A DNA stretch of 46,123 nt, taken from assembly GCA_944324915.1 (NCBI GenBank), contig CALUYD010000013.1, forward strand, positions 1 through 46,123, in the 5' to 3' direction. How positions within the stretch are numbered: the first letter of the stretch is position 1; the number at the start of each line of letters is the position of its first letter. Positions 7,612 to 15,804 of the stretch are shown here, piece by piece. The notes beneath the pieces are model-generated. The model searched no databases, had not been told where the DNA came from, and saw only the letters and a program-made list of their open reading frames with translations. The translations under genes were made by a program, and so were the position numbers. This DNA comes from Candidatus Gastranaerophilales bacterium (GTDB lineage: Bacteria; Cyanobacteriota; Vampirovibrionia; Gastranaerophilales; Gastranaerophilaceae).

Positions 7612-8375
7612 TTTAAATAAGGCGTTGTTCGATTTTCTGATATTGTATAGAGCTTGAATAGACCATTGTCATAGCCTTGAGCAAGGCTTGGGTATTTTTT
7701 AATTGCTTGATTCATAGGAAGAATTTCTTCTTCTTGATTTTCGTTTATAATATCTATCATTATATTTGAATTTAGATAAAATTTATCGCTTGATGTATAT
7801 TCAAGCCAATCATTTAGGGCTTGTTCGGCTTTAGGAAAATCTATTGAGCCATCTTCTTTTCTGTTTGAATCTGCAATATTAGATAATATAATTTGCATAT
7901 ATGCTCTTGCAAGATTTGGATCTTCTTGAATTAATTTTATTGATTGATGATTGTTTTGAAAATAATATTTTGACATTTCCCCTATACCAAACATGATAAA
8001 ATCGGCTTTATCGTAATCAAATTGGTCATTTTCATTTAATAACATCATATAAGCATTATTGATTTCTTCATAGCTTGATAAATCATTTATTAAAACGTAT
8101 GCTGAAAATGTCATTGCGGTTTGAAGATTTATTGAACCATCGGCATTTTTGCAATATAGATTAAGGAATATTCTTTTATCTATATCAGAAGTTTCTTCAA
8201 ATGCAACATTTAAAATTGCCATAGCTTCATCATAATTTGGAGCATTTTTAATATTTATAAAGCTCATATCTAAAGTATCTTGGGCAACACTCGTTTTAAT
8301 CGGCCTATCTGTTTTTGATGTTTTATTTTTTGTAAAGTTTATTCTGCTAAAATTTTGAATACTGTTTATTTTCAT
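7608..8375 (-). CDS. Hypothetical protein with repeated DGSI-type motifs
   Basis: A 255-residue soluble, helix-rich protein of a family I do not recognise. The N terminus (MKINSIQNFSRINFTKN) is polar, with no signal peptide. Two stretches, NADGSINLQTA and KEDGSIDFPKA, look like copies of one unit, and a weaker third is NDQFDYDKADF. The spacing suggests a degenerate helical repeat; they resemble but do not satisfy EF-hand loops. The ATG at 8375 has a Shine-Dalgarno (aaggc) and an upstream TATATA box. An upstream in-frame ATG at 8423 overlaps the end of folC and is less likely. The stop overlaps the convergent GT2-like gene by 4 nt (TTAA). Confidence 0.65.
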   Translation of the reverse strand: MKINSIQNFSRINFTKNKTSKTDRPIKTSVAQDTLDMSFINIKNAPNYDEAMAILNVAFEETSDIDKRIFLNLYCKNADGSINLQTAMTFSAYVLINDLSSYEEINNAYMMLLNENDQFDYDKADFIMFGIGEMSKYYFQNNHQSIKLIQEDPNLARAYMQIILSNIADSNRKEDGSIDFPKAEQALNDWLEYTSSDKFYLNSNIMIDIINENQEEEILPMNQAIKKYPSLAQGYDNGLFKLYTISENRTTPYLN

Positions 8376-8419
8376 ATTTTTGCCTTTTTTATATATAACG
8401 CTTGTGAAAATATTTTTTG

Positions 8420-9631
8420 TCATTTAATATCGATATTATTAAAAATTTTTCCAAGCATATATATAGAACCGCAAAAGATTTTTAAATTTTTCTTATTTTT
8501 GATTATTTCTTTTATTTGTTCAATGTTTTCCAGCTTATTTATTTGGTATTCTTTTGGTAATTCGCTAAATTTAAGCGCATTTGGATAATCAAATTCATAA
8601 AAATAAAATTCATCATTTTCTTGAATTAATGTTTTTAACATATTTTTGTAGTCTTTATTTTTTAGACATCCAAAAATGAATGTTTTTTTATCATTTTTAA
8701 AATTTTCATCTAAAAAATTCCTCAAAGTTTTAATTCCTGAGGGGTTATGCCCTGCATCAATCAGTATATTTTTTTCTTTATGGAATTCTAATCTAAAGCG
8801 CCATTTGACTTTTTTTAGTGCGTTTTTTATAGTTTCATCTTTAATATTTAAATTGAGAGATTTTACTGCTCCTAAGGCAAGTGCTAGGTTTTGAGCTTGA
8901 TGTACGCCTAATAAATTAAATTCATATTTTTTGTTGTTAATTATTGCATAATTTTTATCTTCTAAAATTACTTGAATATCATCTAAATCAATAATTTTAG
9001 CGTTCTTTTTTTTGGCTATATTTTTAATTGTTTCATAACCCAGATTATCTTTTGAAACTGCAACATTTGAATTTTCTTTGATTATACCTGCTTTTTGGAT
9101 GGCGATTTCATCAATATTGTTGCCTAATCTTTCGGTATGATCAAAATCAATGGTTGTTATAACTGAAGTTGAATTTTTTATGACGTTTGTTGAATCGTAT
9201 AAACCGCCAAGACCGACTTCTAAGACAACATAATTTACTTTTTTAATGTAGAAATAGTAAAAAGCTACCGCTGTGATTAATTCAAATTCTGATAATTCAA
9301 TATTGTTTTTTTGAGCTAATAAGTCAATTTCATTGGTTAATTTATTGAAAATATATTCGCTGATATTTTCGCTATTTACGCAAATTCGCTCAGTGTATGA
9401 AAATAAATGCGGGCTTGTGAAAAGACCTATATTTTTATCTTGAAAATGTTCAAGCAAAATTTCATTTATAATTTTGCTTGTTGAGCCTTTTCCGTTTGTT
9501 CCTGCTATGTGGATTATTTTATATTTTTCTTGCGGATTATCAAGTAAATTTAAAATTTTGGTTATTCTCTCAAGCCCCAATTTAATATGGAATTTATTAT
9601 GACTTGTTAAAATTTCTTCAGCAGTTTTCAT
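8420..9631 (-). CDS. folC: Bifunctional folylpolyglutamate synthase/dihydrofolate synthase
   Basis: Mur-ligase-family ATP-dependent ligase that adds glutamate to dihydropteroate or folates. The 403-residue length fits. Motifs: P-loop IAGTNGKGSTSK (about 43-54), the following LFTSPHLFSYTERICVN segment typical of FolC, the VLEVGLGGLYDSTNVI metal/ATP-binding region, the DFDHTERLG segment, and C-terminal DAGHNPSGI, where MurC/D/E/F proteins differ. It starts at the base after the murG stop with no gap, so it is coupled to the dcw cluster. That is notable because murC usually occupies the position after murG. Its substrate preference (DHFS, FPGS or both) cannot be told from the sequence. Confidence 0.93.
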   Translation of the reverse strand: MKTAEEILTSHNKFHIKLGLERITKILNLLDNPQEKYKIIHIAGTNGKGSTSKIINEILLEHFQDKNIGLFTSPHLFSYTERICVNSENISEYIFNKLTNEIDLLAQKNNIELSEFELITAVAFYYFYIKKVNYVVLEVGLGGLYDSTNVIKNSTSVITTIDFDHTERLGNNIDEIAIQKAGIIKENSNVAVSKDNLGYETIKNIAKKKNAKIIDLDDIQVILEDKNYAIINNKKYEFNLLGVHQAQNLALALGAVKSLNLNIKDETIKNALKKVKWRFRLEFHKEKNILIDAGHNPSGIKTLRNFLDENFKNDKKTFIFGCLKNKDYKNMLKTLIQENDEFYFYEFDYPNALKFSELPKEYQINKLENIEQIKEIIKNKKNLKIFCGSIYMLGKIFNNIDIK

Positions 9632-10750
9632 TTATTTTTCCATTGCAGAATTTATTTGCTCCACTATTTTTTTAGCAGAGTTTAATTTTGCTATTTTATG
9701 TGCATTGTATGATAAATTTGATAGCTTTTCTTTGTCTGTCATCAAATTATTTACAAGCTCGTATAAACTTTCATTATTACAATCTTTATCTTCTAACATT
9801 AAAGCAACGTTGTTATTTGCTAAATTCATAGCGTTTTTCTTTTGGTGGTCTGCTGCTGCATAAGGATATGGTATTAAAATTGACGGTAGAGAACAAGCAC
9901 AAATTTCAGATAAGCTCAATGAGCCGGCTCTTGAAATTACAATATCCGCTGATAATAAAGCAAGATACATTTTATCAAAATATGGCTGCAAAACGAGATT
10001 ATCAGGCAATTCTTCAAATTCATCAAGAACTTTTTTGGTTACTTCATCAAAGTTCTTTTTGCCTGTTTGCCATAGAATTGTTATACCTTTTTTGTTTGCA
10101 AATTCTTTTAGAATTTTAAAAGATGAATTGTTTATTGTGCGTGCTCCTAAAGAGCCACCCATAATTAAAATAGTAAAATTATCTTTTAGAGATAATTCTT
10201 CTCGTGCTTGTTTTTTAGATATTGTGCTAAATTCTTGTCGGATTGGATTTCCGTTTACTTCTATTTTTTTAGCATGGATGTATTTTTTAGCTTCTTCAAA
10301 TGCTAAAGATACGCTATTTGCTTTTGAGCTGAATGCTCTTGTTACAATCCCCGGGATTGCATCGCAATCATGAAGTACGTAAGGAACTTTAAATAAAATA
10401 GCACAAATTAAAGCTGGAGCGCATACATAACCGCCTGTCGCAAACACGACATCGGGTTTATATTTTATAAAGTAGCTCATAACTTTTATTGTGGAAAATA
10501 AAAGTCCAAAAAGCCAGCTTATGAATTTAAGACTTAGCTTTCTTGGCATACCTTTTGCGCTGTGAGATAAGAAATTATACCCGTTTTTTTGAGCTATTTC
10601 ATATTCTAAATTTTTTTTGTTGCCTAAATAATAAATATTTTCATTTTTAACGCCTGTATTTAATAATTCATTTATAACAGAAACTGCTGGATAGATGTGT
10701 CCTCCTGTTCCGCCTCCTGTTATAAAATAAATTTTATTGTTATTGTACAT
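9632..10750 (-). CDS. murG: UDP-GlcNAc:lipid I N-acetylglucosaminyltransferase MurG
   Basis: Peripheral membrane GT-B enzyme that converts lipid I to lipid II, the peptidoglycan precursor. The 372-residue protein has the N-terminal loop ITGGGTGGHIYPAVSV, a second glycine loop ILIMGGSLGARTINN near residue 195, and the C-terminal nucleotide-sugar region SRAGSLSLSEICACSLPSI followed by PYPYAAADHQKKNA. It overlaps the end of ftsW by 11 nt and abuts folC, as expected in a translationally coupled operon. Confidence 0.97.
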   Translation of the reverse strand: MYNNNKIYFITGGGTGGHIYPAVSVINELLNTGVKNENIYYLGNKKNLEYEIAQKNGYNFLSHSAKGMPRKLSLKFISWLFGLLFSTIKVMSYFIKYKPDVVFATGGYVCAPALICAILFKVPYVLHDCDAIPGIVTRAFSSKANSVSLAFEEAKKYIHAKKIEVNGNPIRQEFSTISKKQAREELSLKDNFTILIMGGSLGARTINNSSFKILKEFANKKGITILWQTGKKNFDEVTKKVLDEFEELPDNLVLQPYFDKMYLALLSADIVISRAGSLSLSEICACSLPSILIPYPYAAADHQKKNAMNLANNNVALMLEDKDCNNESLYELVNNLMTDKEKLSNLSYNAHKIAKLNSAKKIVEQINSAMEK

Positions 10751-11885
10751 AATGAACTATCCTTTGAACTTTTTTCTTTGAAATGTTAATTAAAACACCT
10801 ATCATGCATAATGTTACAAATAAACTTGATCCGCCATAGCTGATAAGCGGTAATGGTATACCTGTTGCAGGAACGAATGAGCTTGCAACAGACATATTTG
10901 TAAACGCTTGGAAACAAATTGAAAATGTTATTCCGACTGCTAAAATTTTACCGAACATATCGGGACATTTTTTGGCTATGATAAAGCCTCTATGCAAAAA
11001 TACGCAGAATAAACATATCAAAAAGAAACATCCTAAAAATCCGAATTCTTCTCCGATTATTGCAAAAATAAAGTCTGTATGACCTTCCGGAAGCCAAGAC
11101 AGTTTTTGTTTGGAATTACCAAAGCCAACGCCAAAAAATCCGCCTGATGAAAAAGCTACCATTGATTGAATGATGTTGTAACCTGCTCCTAATGCGTCTG
11201 AAAAAGGATTCCACCAAACTTTTATACGTTGTAATTGATAACCTCTTATTGTTGTTGCAACGCCAATAACCCCCAAAACAAAAGCACTTGTAATGATTTT
11301 AGTTGAACCGCCTGCCACATAATACATTACAAGAGAGGTTGTAAGCAAAAGAATTATCATTGATAAGTTAGGTTGCATATAAATCAATAGCAACATTGCT
11401 GCAAAAATAAAATAAAACGGGTATTTTGCAGGGTCTAAAATTTTACAATTTTTTGAAAATAATGTTGCAAAATATAAAACTAAAGCAGGTTTTGCCATTT
11501 CTGAGGGTTGGAATTGCATAGGACCTATTACAAGCCATCTTTTTGCTTCGTTTACAGTTACACCTAAAGGTGAAAATTTAACTAAAGCAAGCAAAATAAG
11601 CACAGTTAAACCCATAAAACCGGCAAAAGGCTTTAATTTTCTATAATCAAATTTTGAAAAAAAGCATGCTCCAAAAACTCCTCCAATTAGCCAGATAAAT
11701 TGTTTTAAGGTAAAGCTAATTGGATTTTCGCCATAGCTTATGGCTTTTGGTGCGGATGCTGAAAATACTGCCATTATTCCAAAAACGACAATAAAAATCG
11801 TAACAACGATTAAAATATTGTCAGCAGGAGTTTGGGTGTAGGTTGTATTAGTATGTGTATGTTGTTTATTTTTTTGATAATACAT
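10740..11885 (-). CDS. ftsW: Peptidoglycan glycosyltransferase FtsW
   Basis: SEDS-family polytopic membrane protein that polymerises lipid II at the division septum with a partner class B PBP. About ten hydrophobic segments are visible. Family motifs include FSASAPKAISYG after the first helix, GPMQFQPSEMAKPALVLY, MQPNLSMIILLL, the FGFLGCFFL segment and FVPATGIPLPLISYGGSS near the C terminus. The position between murD and murG favours FtsW over RodA. The start is ambiguous: ATGs at 11885 and 11900 both lie inside murD, and an agagggg sits directly against the latter. The N-terminal 35 residues are hydrophilic and rich in Thr, His and Gln. Confidence 0.95.
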   Translation of the reverse strand: MYYQKNKQHTHTNTTYTQTPADNILIVVTIFIVVFGIMAVFSASAPKAISYGENPISFTLKQFIWLIGGVFGACFFSKFDYRKLKPFAGFMGLTVLILLALVKFSPLGVTVNEAKRWLVIGPMQFQPSEMAKPALVLYFATLFSKNCKILDPAKYPFYFIFAAMLLLIYMQPNLSMIILLLTTSLVMYYVAGGSTKIITSAFVLGVIGVATTIRGYQLQRIKVWWNPFSDALGAGYNIIQSMVAFSSGGFFGVGFGNSKQKLSWLPEGHTDFIFAIIGEEFGFLGCFFLICLFCVFLHRGFIIAKKCPDMFGKILAVGITFSICFQAFTNMSVASSFVPATGIPLPLISYGGSSLFVTLCMIGVLINISKKKVQRIVHYVQ

Positions 11886-13206
11886 AATTTCTAAAAGCAT
11901 CCCCTCTTTTTTCGTAGCTTTCAAACATATCAAAACTTGCACATGCCGGAGATAACAATACTACATCCGGTTTATCCAAAGAGGCTATATCAATCGCTTC
12001 TTCAAGCGTTTTAGAGTTAACTATATTCATGTATCCGTTTTTGGATAGTTCATCTTTAAATCGCTCAGTTGCTTCTCCTATTAAGATGACTTTGGATATT
12101 CTTTCTTTAACTGCTTTGATAAAATCTTTTAGAGTTGTTTTTTTATCTCTGCCGCCTGCTATTAAAACAACTTTTTTATTTTCAAATGAATTTATTGCAA
12201 CAATGCTTGCTTCGGGGTTTGTTGCTTTTGAGTCGTTGTAATAATCAGTGTTTTCTATTGTTCTTATAAATTCAAGTCTATGCTCAATTGCTTTGAAAGA
12301 TTTTAGAGCTTCTTTAATTTCATTGGTGCTTAAACCGATTATTTTTGCAGCTAAAATTGAGCACATTGCATTTTGAATATTGTGCGAACCTACTATTTGA
12401 AGCTCTTTTGTGTTGATTATTTTTTCGTTATTATAGATTATTTCATCATCTTCAAGATAGATACAATTTTTTATATTTTGTTTTGTTAATGAGAAATAAT
12501 AAACCTTGGCTTTAATTTCATTGCCCAATTTTTTAGTCATTTCATCATCATAATTTAAAATAGCATTGCAGTTTTCATCCATATTTCTAAATGGTTTTGC
12601 TTTTGCTTCAAAATAATTTTCTAATGTTTTATGCCATAATATATGATCAGGCGTTAAATTGCAAAATATTCCAATAAAAGGAGCGCATTTTGGTGAATAA
12701 TTTAATTGATATGAACTTGCTTCAACAACGTAATAATCAACGTTTTTGTCAATATATTCAATAGGGCTTATGCCTATATTTCCGCAATATGGTGCATTGT
12801 ATTTTTTAGATAATATATGAGAACATAGCGCTGTTGTAGTTGTTTTTCCGTTTGTTCCTGTGATTAGCACCATTTTTTTGCTATCAAATTTTGAAATATA
12901 TTCTATATCTGAAAAATAAGGAATGTTTTTTTCTTCCAATTTTTTCAATACAGGTGCATCGGTTGGAATTGAAGGGCTTAATATACAAAAATCACTATTG
13001 TTTATGAACTCATCGCTATGATCGTTGAATTCAATATTTATACCCATATTTTTTAGCTCTTGCGCGATTGTTTTATCTTTTTCTTTTAAATCAGAAAATT
13101 CGCTTATATAAACATTTGCGCCATGTTTTATAAAATATTTTGCAGATCCTATCCCTGTTGTCGAAAAGCCAAGAATTAGCACTTTTTTGTTTTTTAAATT
13201 ATCCAT
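11866..13206 (-). CDS. murD: UDP-N-acetylmuramoylalanine-D-glutamate ligase
   Basis: Cytoplasmic Mur ligase adding D-glutamate to UDP-MurNAc-L-Ala. At 446 residues it is normal. The N-terminal Rossmann segment is VLILGFSTTGIGSAKYF. The ATP loop is VLITGTNGKTTTTAL (about 110-124). Next come YVVEASSYQL, the NLTPDHILWH metal/carbamyl-lysine region and NDSKATNPEA, and the C-terminal domain has LLSPACASFDMFESYEKRG, which is specific to MurD. The 3' end overlaps ftsW, and the start lies 2 nt after the mraY stop. Confidence 0.97.
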   Translation of the reverse strand: MDNLKNKKVLILGFSTTGIGSAKYFIKHGANVYISEFSDLKEKDKTIAQELKNMGINIEFNDHSDEFINNSDFCILSPSIPTDAPVLKKLEEKNIPYFSDIEYISKFDSKKMVLITGTNGKTTTTALCSHILSKKYNAPYCGNIGISPIEYIDKNVDYYVVEASSYQLNYSPKCAPFIGIFCNLTPDHILWHKTLENYFEAKAKPFRNMDENCNAILNYDDEMTKKLGNEIKAKVYYFSLTKQNIKNCIYLEDDEIIYNNEKIINTKELQIVGSHNIQNAMCSILAAKIIGLSTNEIKEALKSFKAIEHRLEFIRTIENTDYYNDSKATNPEASIVAINSFENKKVVLIAGGRDKKTTLKDFIKAVKERISKVILIGEATERFKDELSKNGYMNIVNSKTLEEAIDIASLDKPDVVLLSPACASFDMFESYEKRGDAFRNYVLSKK

Positions 13207-13208
13207 TT

Positions 13209-14174
13209 TTATGCCTTACTAAAATAATAAACCAATATAGTTAATAAACAGCTTATGAAAGTTACTAAAGAAAATACAAATACAATCTTGTTTTCACTCC
13301 AGCCGGATAGTTCAAAATGATGATGAATAGGGCTCATTTTGAAAACTCTTTTTCCTGTTAGTTTAAAACTTGTAACTTGTATCATAACAGATAGTGTTTC
13401 GCATATAAAAACAATGGCAATAGGGATTAACCATAGTTCAAATTTTCCCATAATGGCAATTGTGGCTAATAAGCCGCCTAGGGCTAATGAGCCTGTATCT
13501 CCCATAAAGATTTTAGCAGGTTTTTTATTGTAATATAAAAAGCCCAAGCATGAAGCGCTTGCTGCAATTGATATAATTGCTAAATCAAGATTATTATTTA
13601 AAAAGCAAATGATAGCGCAAGCTAAAAATGCAATAACTGAAGAATTTGCAGCTAAACCGTCTAATCCGTCAGTAAGATTAAGAGCGTTTGACGCCCCAAC
13701 CATCATAAACACAACAAAAACAGGATAAAACCAGCCTAAATCAAAACTGAAATTTAAGAAAGTAACTTCTGTTTGATTTGAAAAAATAATGTAAAATGCA
13801 GGAAGCATAGCAACTGCAATTTGTAACATTAATTTTGCCCTTGCAGATAGTCCCAAGTTTTGATGAGCTTTTATTTTTTTGATGTCATCTTCAAAGCCTG
13901 TAAATGTGTAAAAAATTAATGTCATAAGAACGATTATTGCTCCTGTTGTAGCTTTTTGCGCCATAAAAAGAGCAATGATAGAAGCTATAATAATTGAAGC
14001 AATTATAAACACACCGCCTGTTGTTGGTGTTTTTTCTTTATATGAGTGCATTTGAGCAACTTCTTCTCTTAAATATTGAGAATAGGCTTTCTTTTTCATA
14101 AAGTTTATGTAAGGAATGCCGAATAATAAACATAAAATCAAGGCAATAAGCCCTGCTACACTAATCATTATCAT
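13209..14174 (-). CDS. mraY: Phospho-N-acetylmuramoyl-pentapeptide transferase
   Basis: Polytopic membrane enzyme that attaches phospho-MurNAc-pentapeptide to undecaprenyl phosphate, giving lipid I. The 321 residues contain about ten membrane helices. Catalytic and family motifs are present: TPTTGGVFII, the EDDIKK aspartates, NALNLTDGLDGLA, GDTGSLALGG and the C-terminal MSPIHHHFELSGWSE. I choose the ATG at 14174 because ggtgg lies 6 nt upstream; a TTG further upstream would extend it into murF by more. It overlaps the end of murF by 14 nt. Confidence 0.97.
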   Translation of the reverse strand: MIMISVAGLIALILCLLFGIPYINFMKKKAYSQYLREEVAQMHSYKEKTPTTGGVFIIASIIIASIIALFMAQKATTGAIIVLMTLIFYTFTGFEDDIKKIKAHQNLGLSARAKLMLQIAVAMLPAFYIIFSNQTEVTFLNFSFDLGWFYPVFVVFMMVGASNALNLTDGLDGLAANSSVIAFLACAIICFLNNNLDLAIISIAASASCLGFLYYNKKPAKIFMGDTGSLALGGLLATIAIMGKFELWLIPIAIVFICETLSVMIQVTSFKLTGKRVFKMSPIHHHFELSGWSENKIVFVFSLVTFISCLLTILVYYFSKA

Positions 14175-15498
14175 ATTTTTCCACCATTTCAATTATTTGT
14201 TCGAACTTCATTGAACGAGATGCTTTAAGTAAAATTGTTGTTCCTTTTTGAGTGTTTTCAACAATATATTTAGCGCATTGTTCGTTATTTTCAAATGCAA
14301 CACTTTCTAAAGTTGTATTTCTTGCGATGTGTTTAGCGAGATTTCCTACGGTTAAAAGTTTAATATCGCTGTAATTTGATAAAAATTCACCAATTTGTTT
14401 GTGATACATTATTTCATCTTTTCCTAATTCTCCCATATCGCCTAAAACCAGAGTAATTGGTTTTGGATAAATTTTAAGAAAAGTTTTTAAAACCGCATTC
14501 ATTGATTCGGGATTAGCATTATAGCTATCGTTTATGAATGTTAAGCCTTTGATTTCGGTTTTTTCCCAGCGTTTTTCAATTGGTTTATAAGCCAAAAGCC
14601 CTTTTTTAATATTTTGAGGAGTTATTCCTTGGCTTAGACCTGCTTCAATTGCAAGCATAGCGTTTGATACATTGTATTCCCCCGGTTGGTTGATTTCCCA
14701 AGTTTCACCCTTGTAGTCAAATTTTGTTGAATTGATTGCAATTTCAATGTTTTTTGCATCTTCTAATTTTGTGAAGATTTTTTTGCCTTCATAATTAAGA
14801 TTTTCTTTTAGATTATCGCTTTCAACTCCTATAAATAGCCCTTCTTTTTTAAGGTTTTTAGCAATTTCACATTTAGCTATTGCAATATTTTTAAGTGTTC
14901 CTAATCTTTCAACATGGGCTGAACCTATATTTGAAATAATGCCTATATCAGGGTTTGAATAGTTTGATAAAAGCTCAATTTCACCTAAATTTCTCATACC
15001 CATTTCAACAATACAAACTTCGCAATTAGTTGGCATATTGAAAAATGTTTCGCATAAACCGATTTCATTGTTGTGGTTTAGAAAAGTTTTATATGTTCGA
15101 TATTGAGTTGAAAAAACTCGATATAACATTTCTTTTGTTGTAGTTTTTCCGCATGAACCTGTTATTGCTACAACAAGCGGATTAATTTTGTTTCTTATAT
15201 AGTTTGCTAATTTTAAATATGCAACAAGAGCATTTGGAACATATATTATAAAATCAGCTTCTTGGTTTATTTTATATTTATCTTGGGTGAAATATCCACG
15301 AGCACCTGAGCTTAGAGCTTTATCTATGAAATTATGTCCGTCAAAATTTTCACCTCTAAGAGGTAAATATACATCCCCTTGTTTTAATTTTCTTGTATCT
15401 GTTGAAATATCGAATAAAATTTCATCATTAGCAAGTTCATTTTTGTATAAAATTTCGCACTCCAGCGCTTTTGTTATTTCTTTTAAATTAAATTGCAA
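14161..15498 (-). CDS. murF: UDP-MurNAc-tripeptide-D-Ala-D-Ala ligase
   Basis: Last cytoplasmic Mur ligase; it adds D-Ala-D-Ala to the UDP-MurNAc tripeptide. About 445 residues. Motifs: FDISTDTRKLKQGDVYLPLRG in the N-terminal domain, the ATP loop AITGSCGKTTTKEML (about 114-128), IVEMGMRNLGEI, NIGSAHVERLG, and FINDSYNANPESM in the C-terminal half. The start is a TTG. The TTG at 15498 has ggag 8 nt upstream and gives the expected MQFNLKEITKAL N terminus; the TTG at 15510 would overlap that ribosome-binding site. It is the first gene of the dcw-type run in this window. murE is absent here. Confidence 0.95.
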   Translation of the reverse strand: MQFNLKEITKALECEILYKNELANDEILFDISTDTRKLKQGDVYLPLRGENFDGHNFIDKALSSGARGYFTQDKYKINQEADFIIYVPNALVAYLKLANYIRNKINPLVVAITGSCGKTTTKEMLYRVFSTQYRTYKTFLNHNNEIGLCETFFNMPTNCEVCIVEMGMRNLGEIELLSNYSNPDIGIISNIGSAHVERLGTLKNIAIAKCEIAKNLKKEGLFIGVESDNLKENLNYEGKKIFTKLEDAKNIEIAINSTKFDYKGETWEINQPGEYNVSNAMLAIEAGLSQGITPQNIKKGLLAYKPIEKRWEKTEIKGLTFINDSYNANPESMNAVLKTFLKIYPKPITLVLGDMGELGKDEIMYHKQIGEFLSNYSDIKLLTVGNLAKHIARNTTLESVAFENNEQCAKYIVENTQKGTTILLKASRSMKFEQIIEMVEKYDND

Positions 15499-15580
15499 AG
15501 TTTTCTCCAATAAATTCTCGTATAGAATAATTTTATCTCAAAAAAAGCATTAATAAAATAAATTTTAAGTTTTATTTTAA

Positions 15581-15784
15581 TTATTCGAAAGGATTTGTTT
15601 CGCCTTTTTTGAGTTTGTATATTTCACCGCATTTTGAGCAGGCTAAAATTCTTTTAGTAGAATCAATCGGAACAAATAAATGGTCGCATTTTTCTATTTC
15701 AACCTCTTTTTTTGGAGGCTGTTTTTTAAATTTTCCTGATTTAAAATCTTCTTTTAATTTTAAAAATAGTTCTATTATGTACAT
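15581..15784 (-). CDS. Small zinc-ribbon-like protein
   Basis: A 67-residue protein, not recognised as a named family. The N-terminal third is amphipathic and lysine-rich (LFLKLKEDFKSGKFKKQPPK). The C-terminal half holds C33, H35, C49 and C52 in the pattern CDH...ACSKCG, which could bind one zinc ion. The acidic-basic character and absence of membrane helices suggest a cytoplasmic role, but none can be assigned. It is divergent from the TIM-barrel gene at 15805, 20 bp away. A TATAAA box lies exactly 6 nt before its ATG, so it is probably expressed as a leaderless mRNA. Confidence 0.65.
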   Translation of the reverse strand: MYIIELFLKLKEDFKSGKFKKQPPKKEVEIEKCDHLFVPIDSTKRILACSKCGEIYKLKKGETNPFE

Positions 15785-15790
15785 TTTTAA

Positions 15791-15798
15791 TTTATAAT
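15791..15798. promoter_or_regulatory. Shared bidirectional -10 box
   Basis: The sequence tttataat reads TATAAT (793-798) on the plus strand and TATAAA (796-791) on the minus strand. Each hexamer is 6 nt from the start codon of its own gene (15805 plus, 15784 minus). The two -10 boxes overlap by 4 bp around the palindrome TATA. Confidence 0.55.
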
Positions 15799-15804
15799 TT
15801 AATT

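Noticed and set aside
7608-8375. EF-hand calcium-binding protein
   Set aside because: The DGSI turns lack the acidic residues at positions 1, 3 and 12 of a true EF loop.
10035-10373. 112-codon plus-strand frame inside murG
   Set aside because: A shadow of murG on the opposite strand with no start signals.
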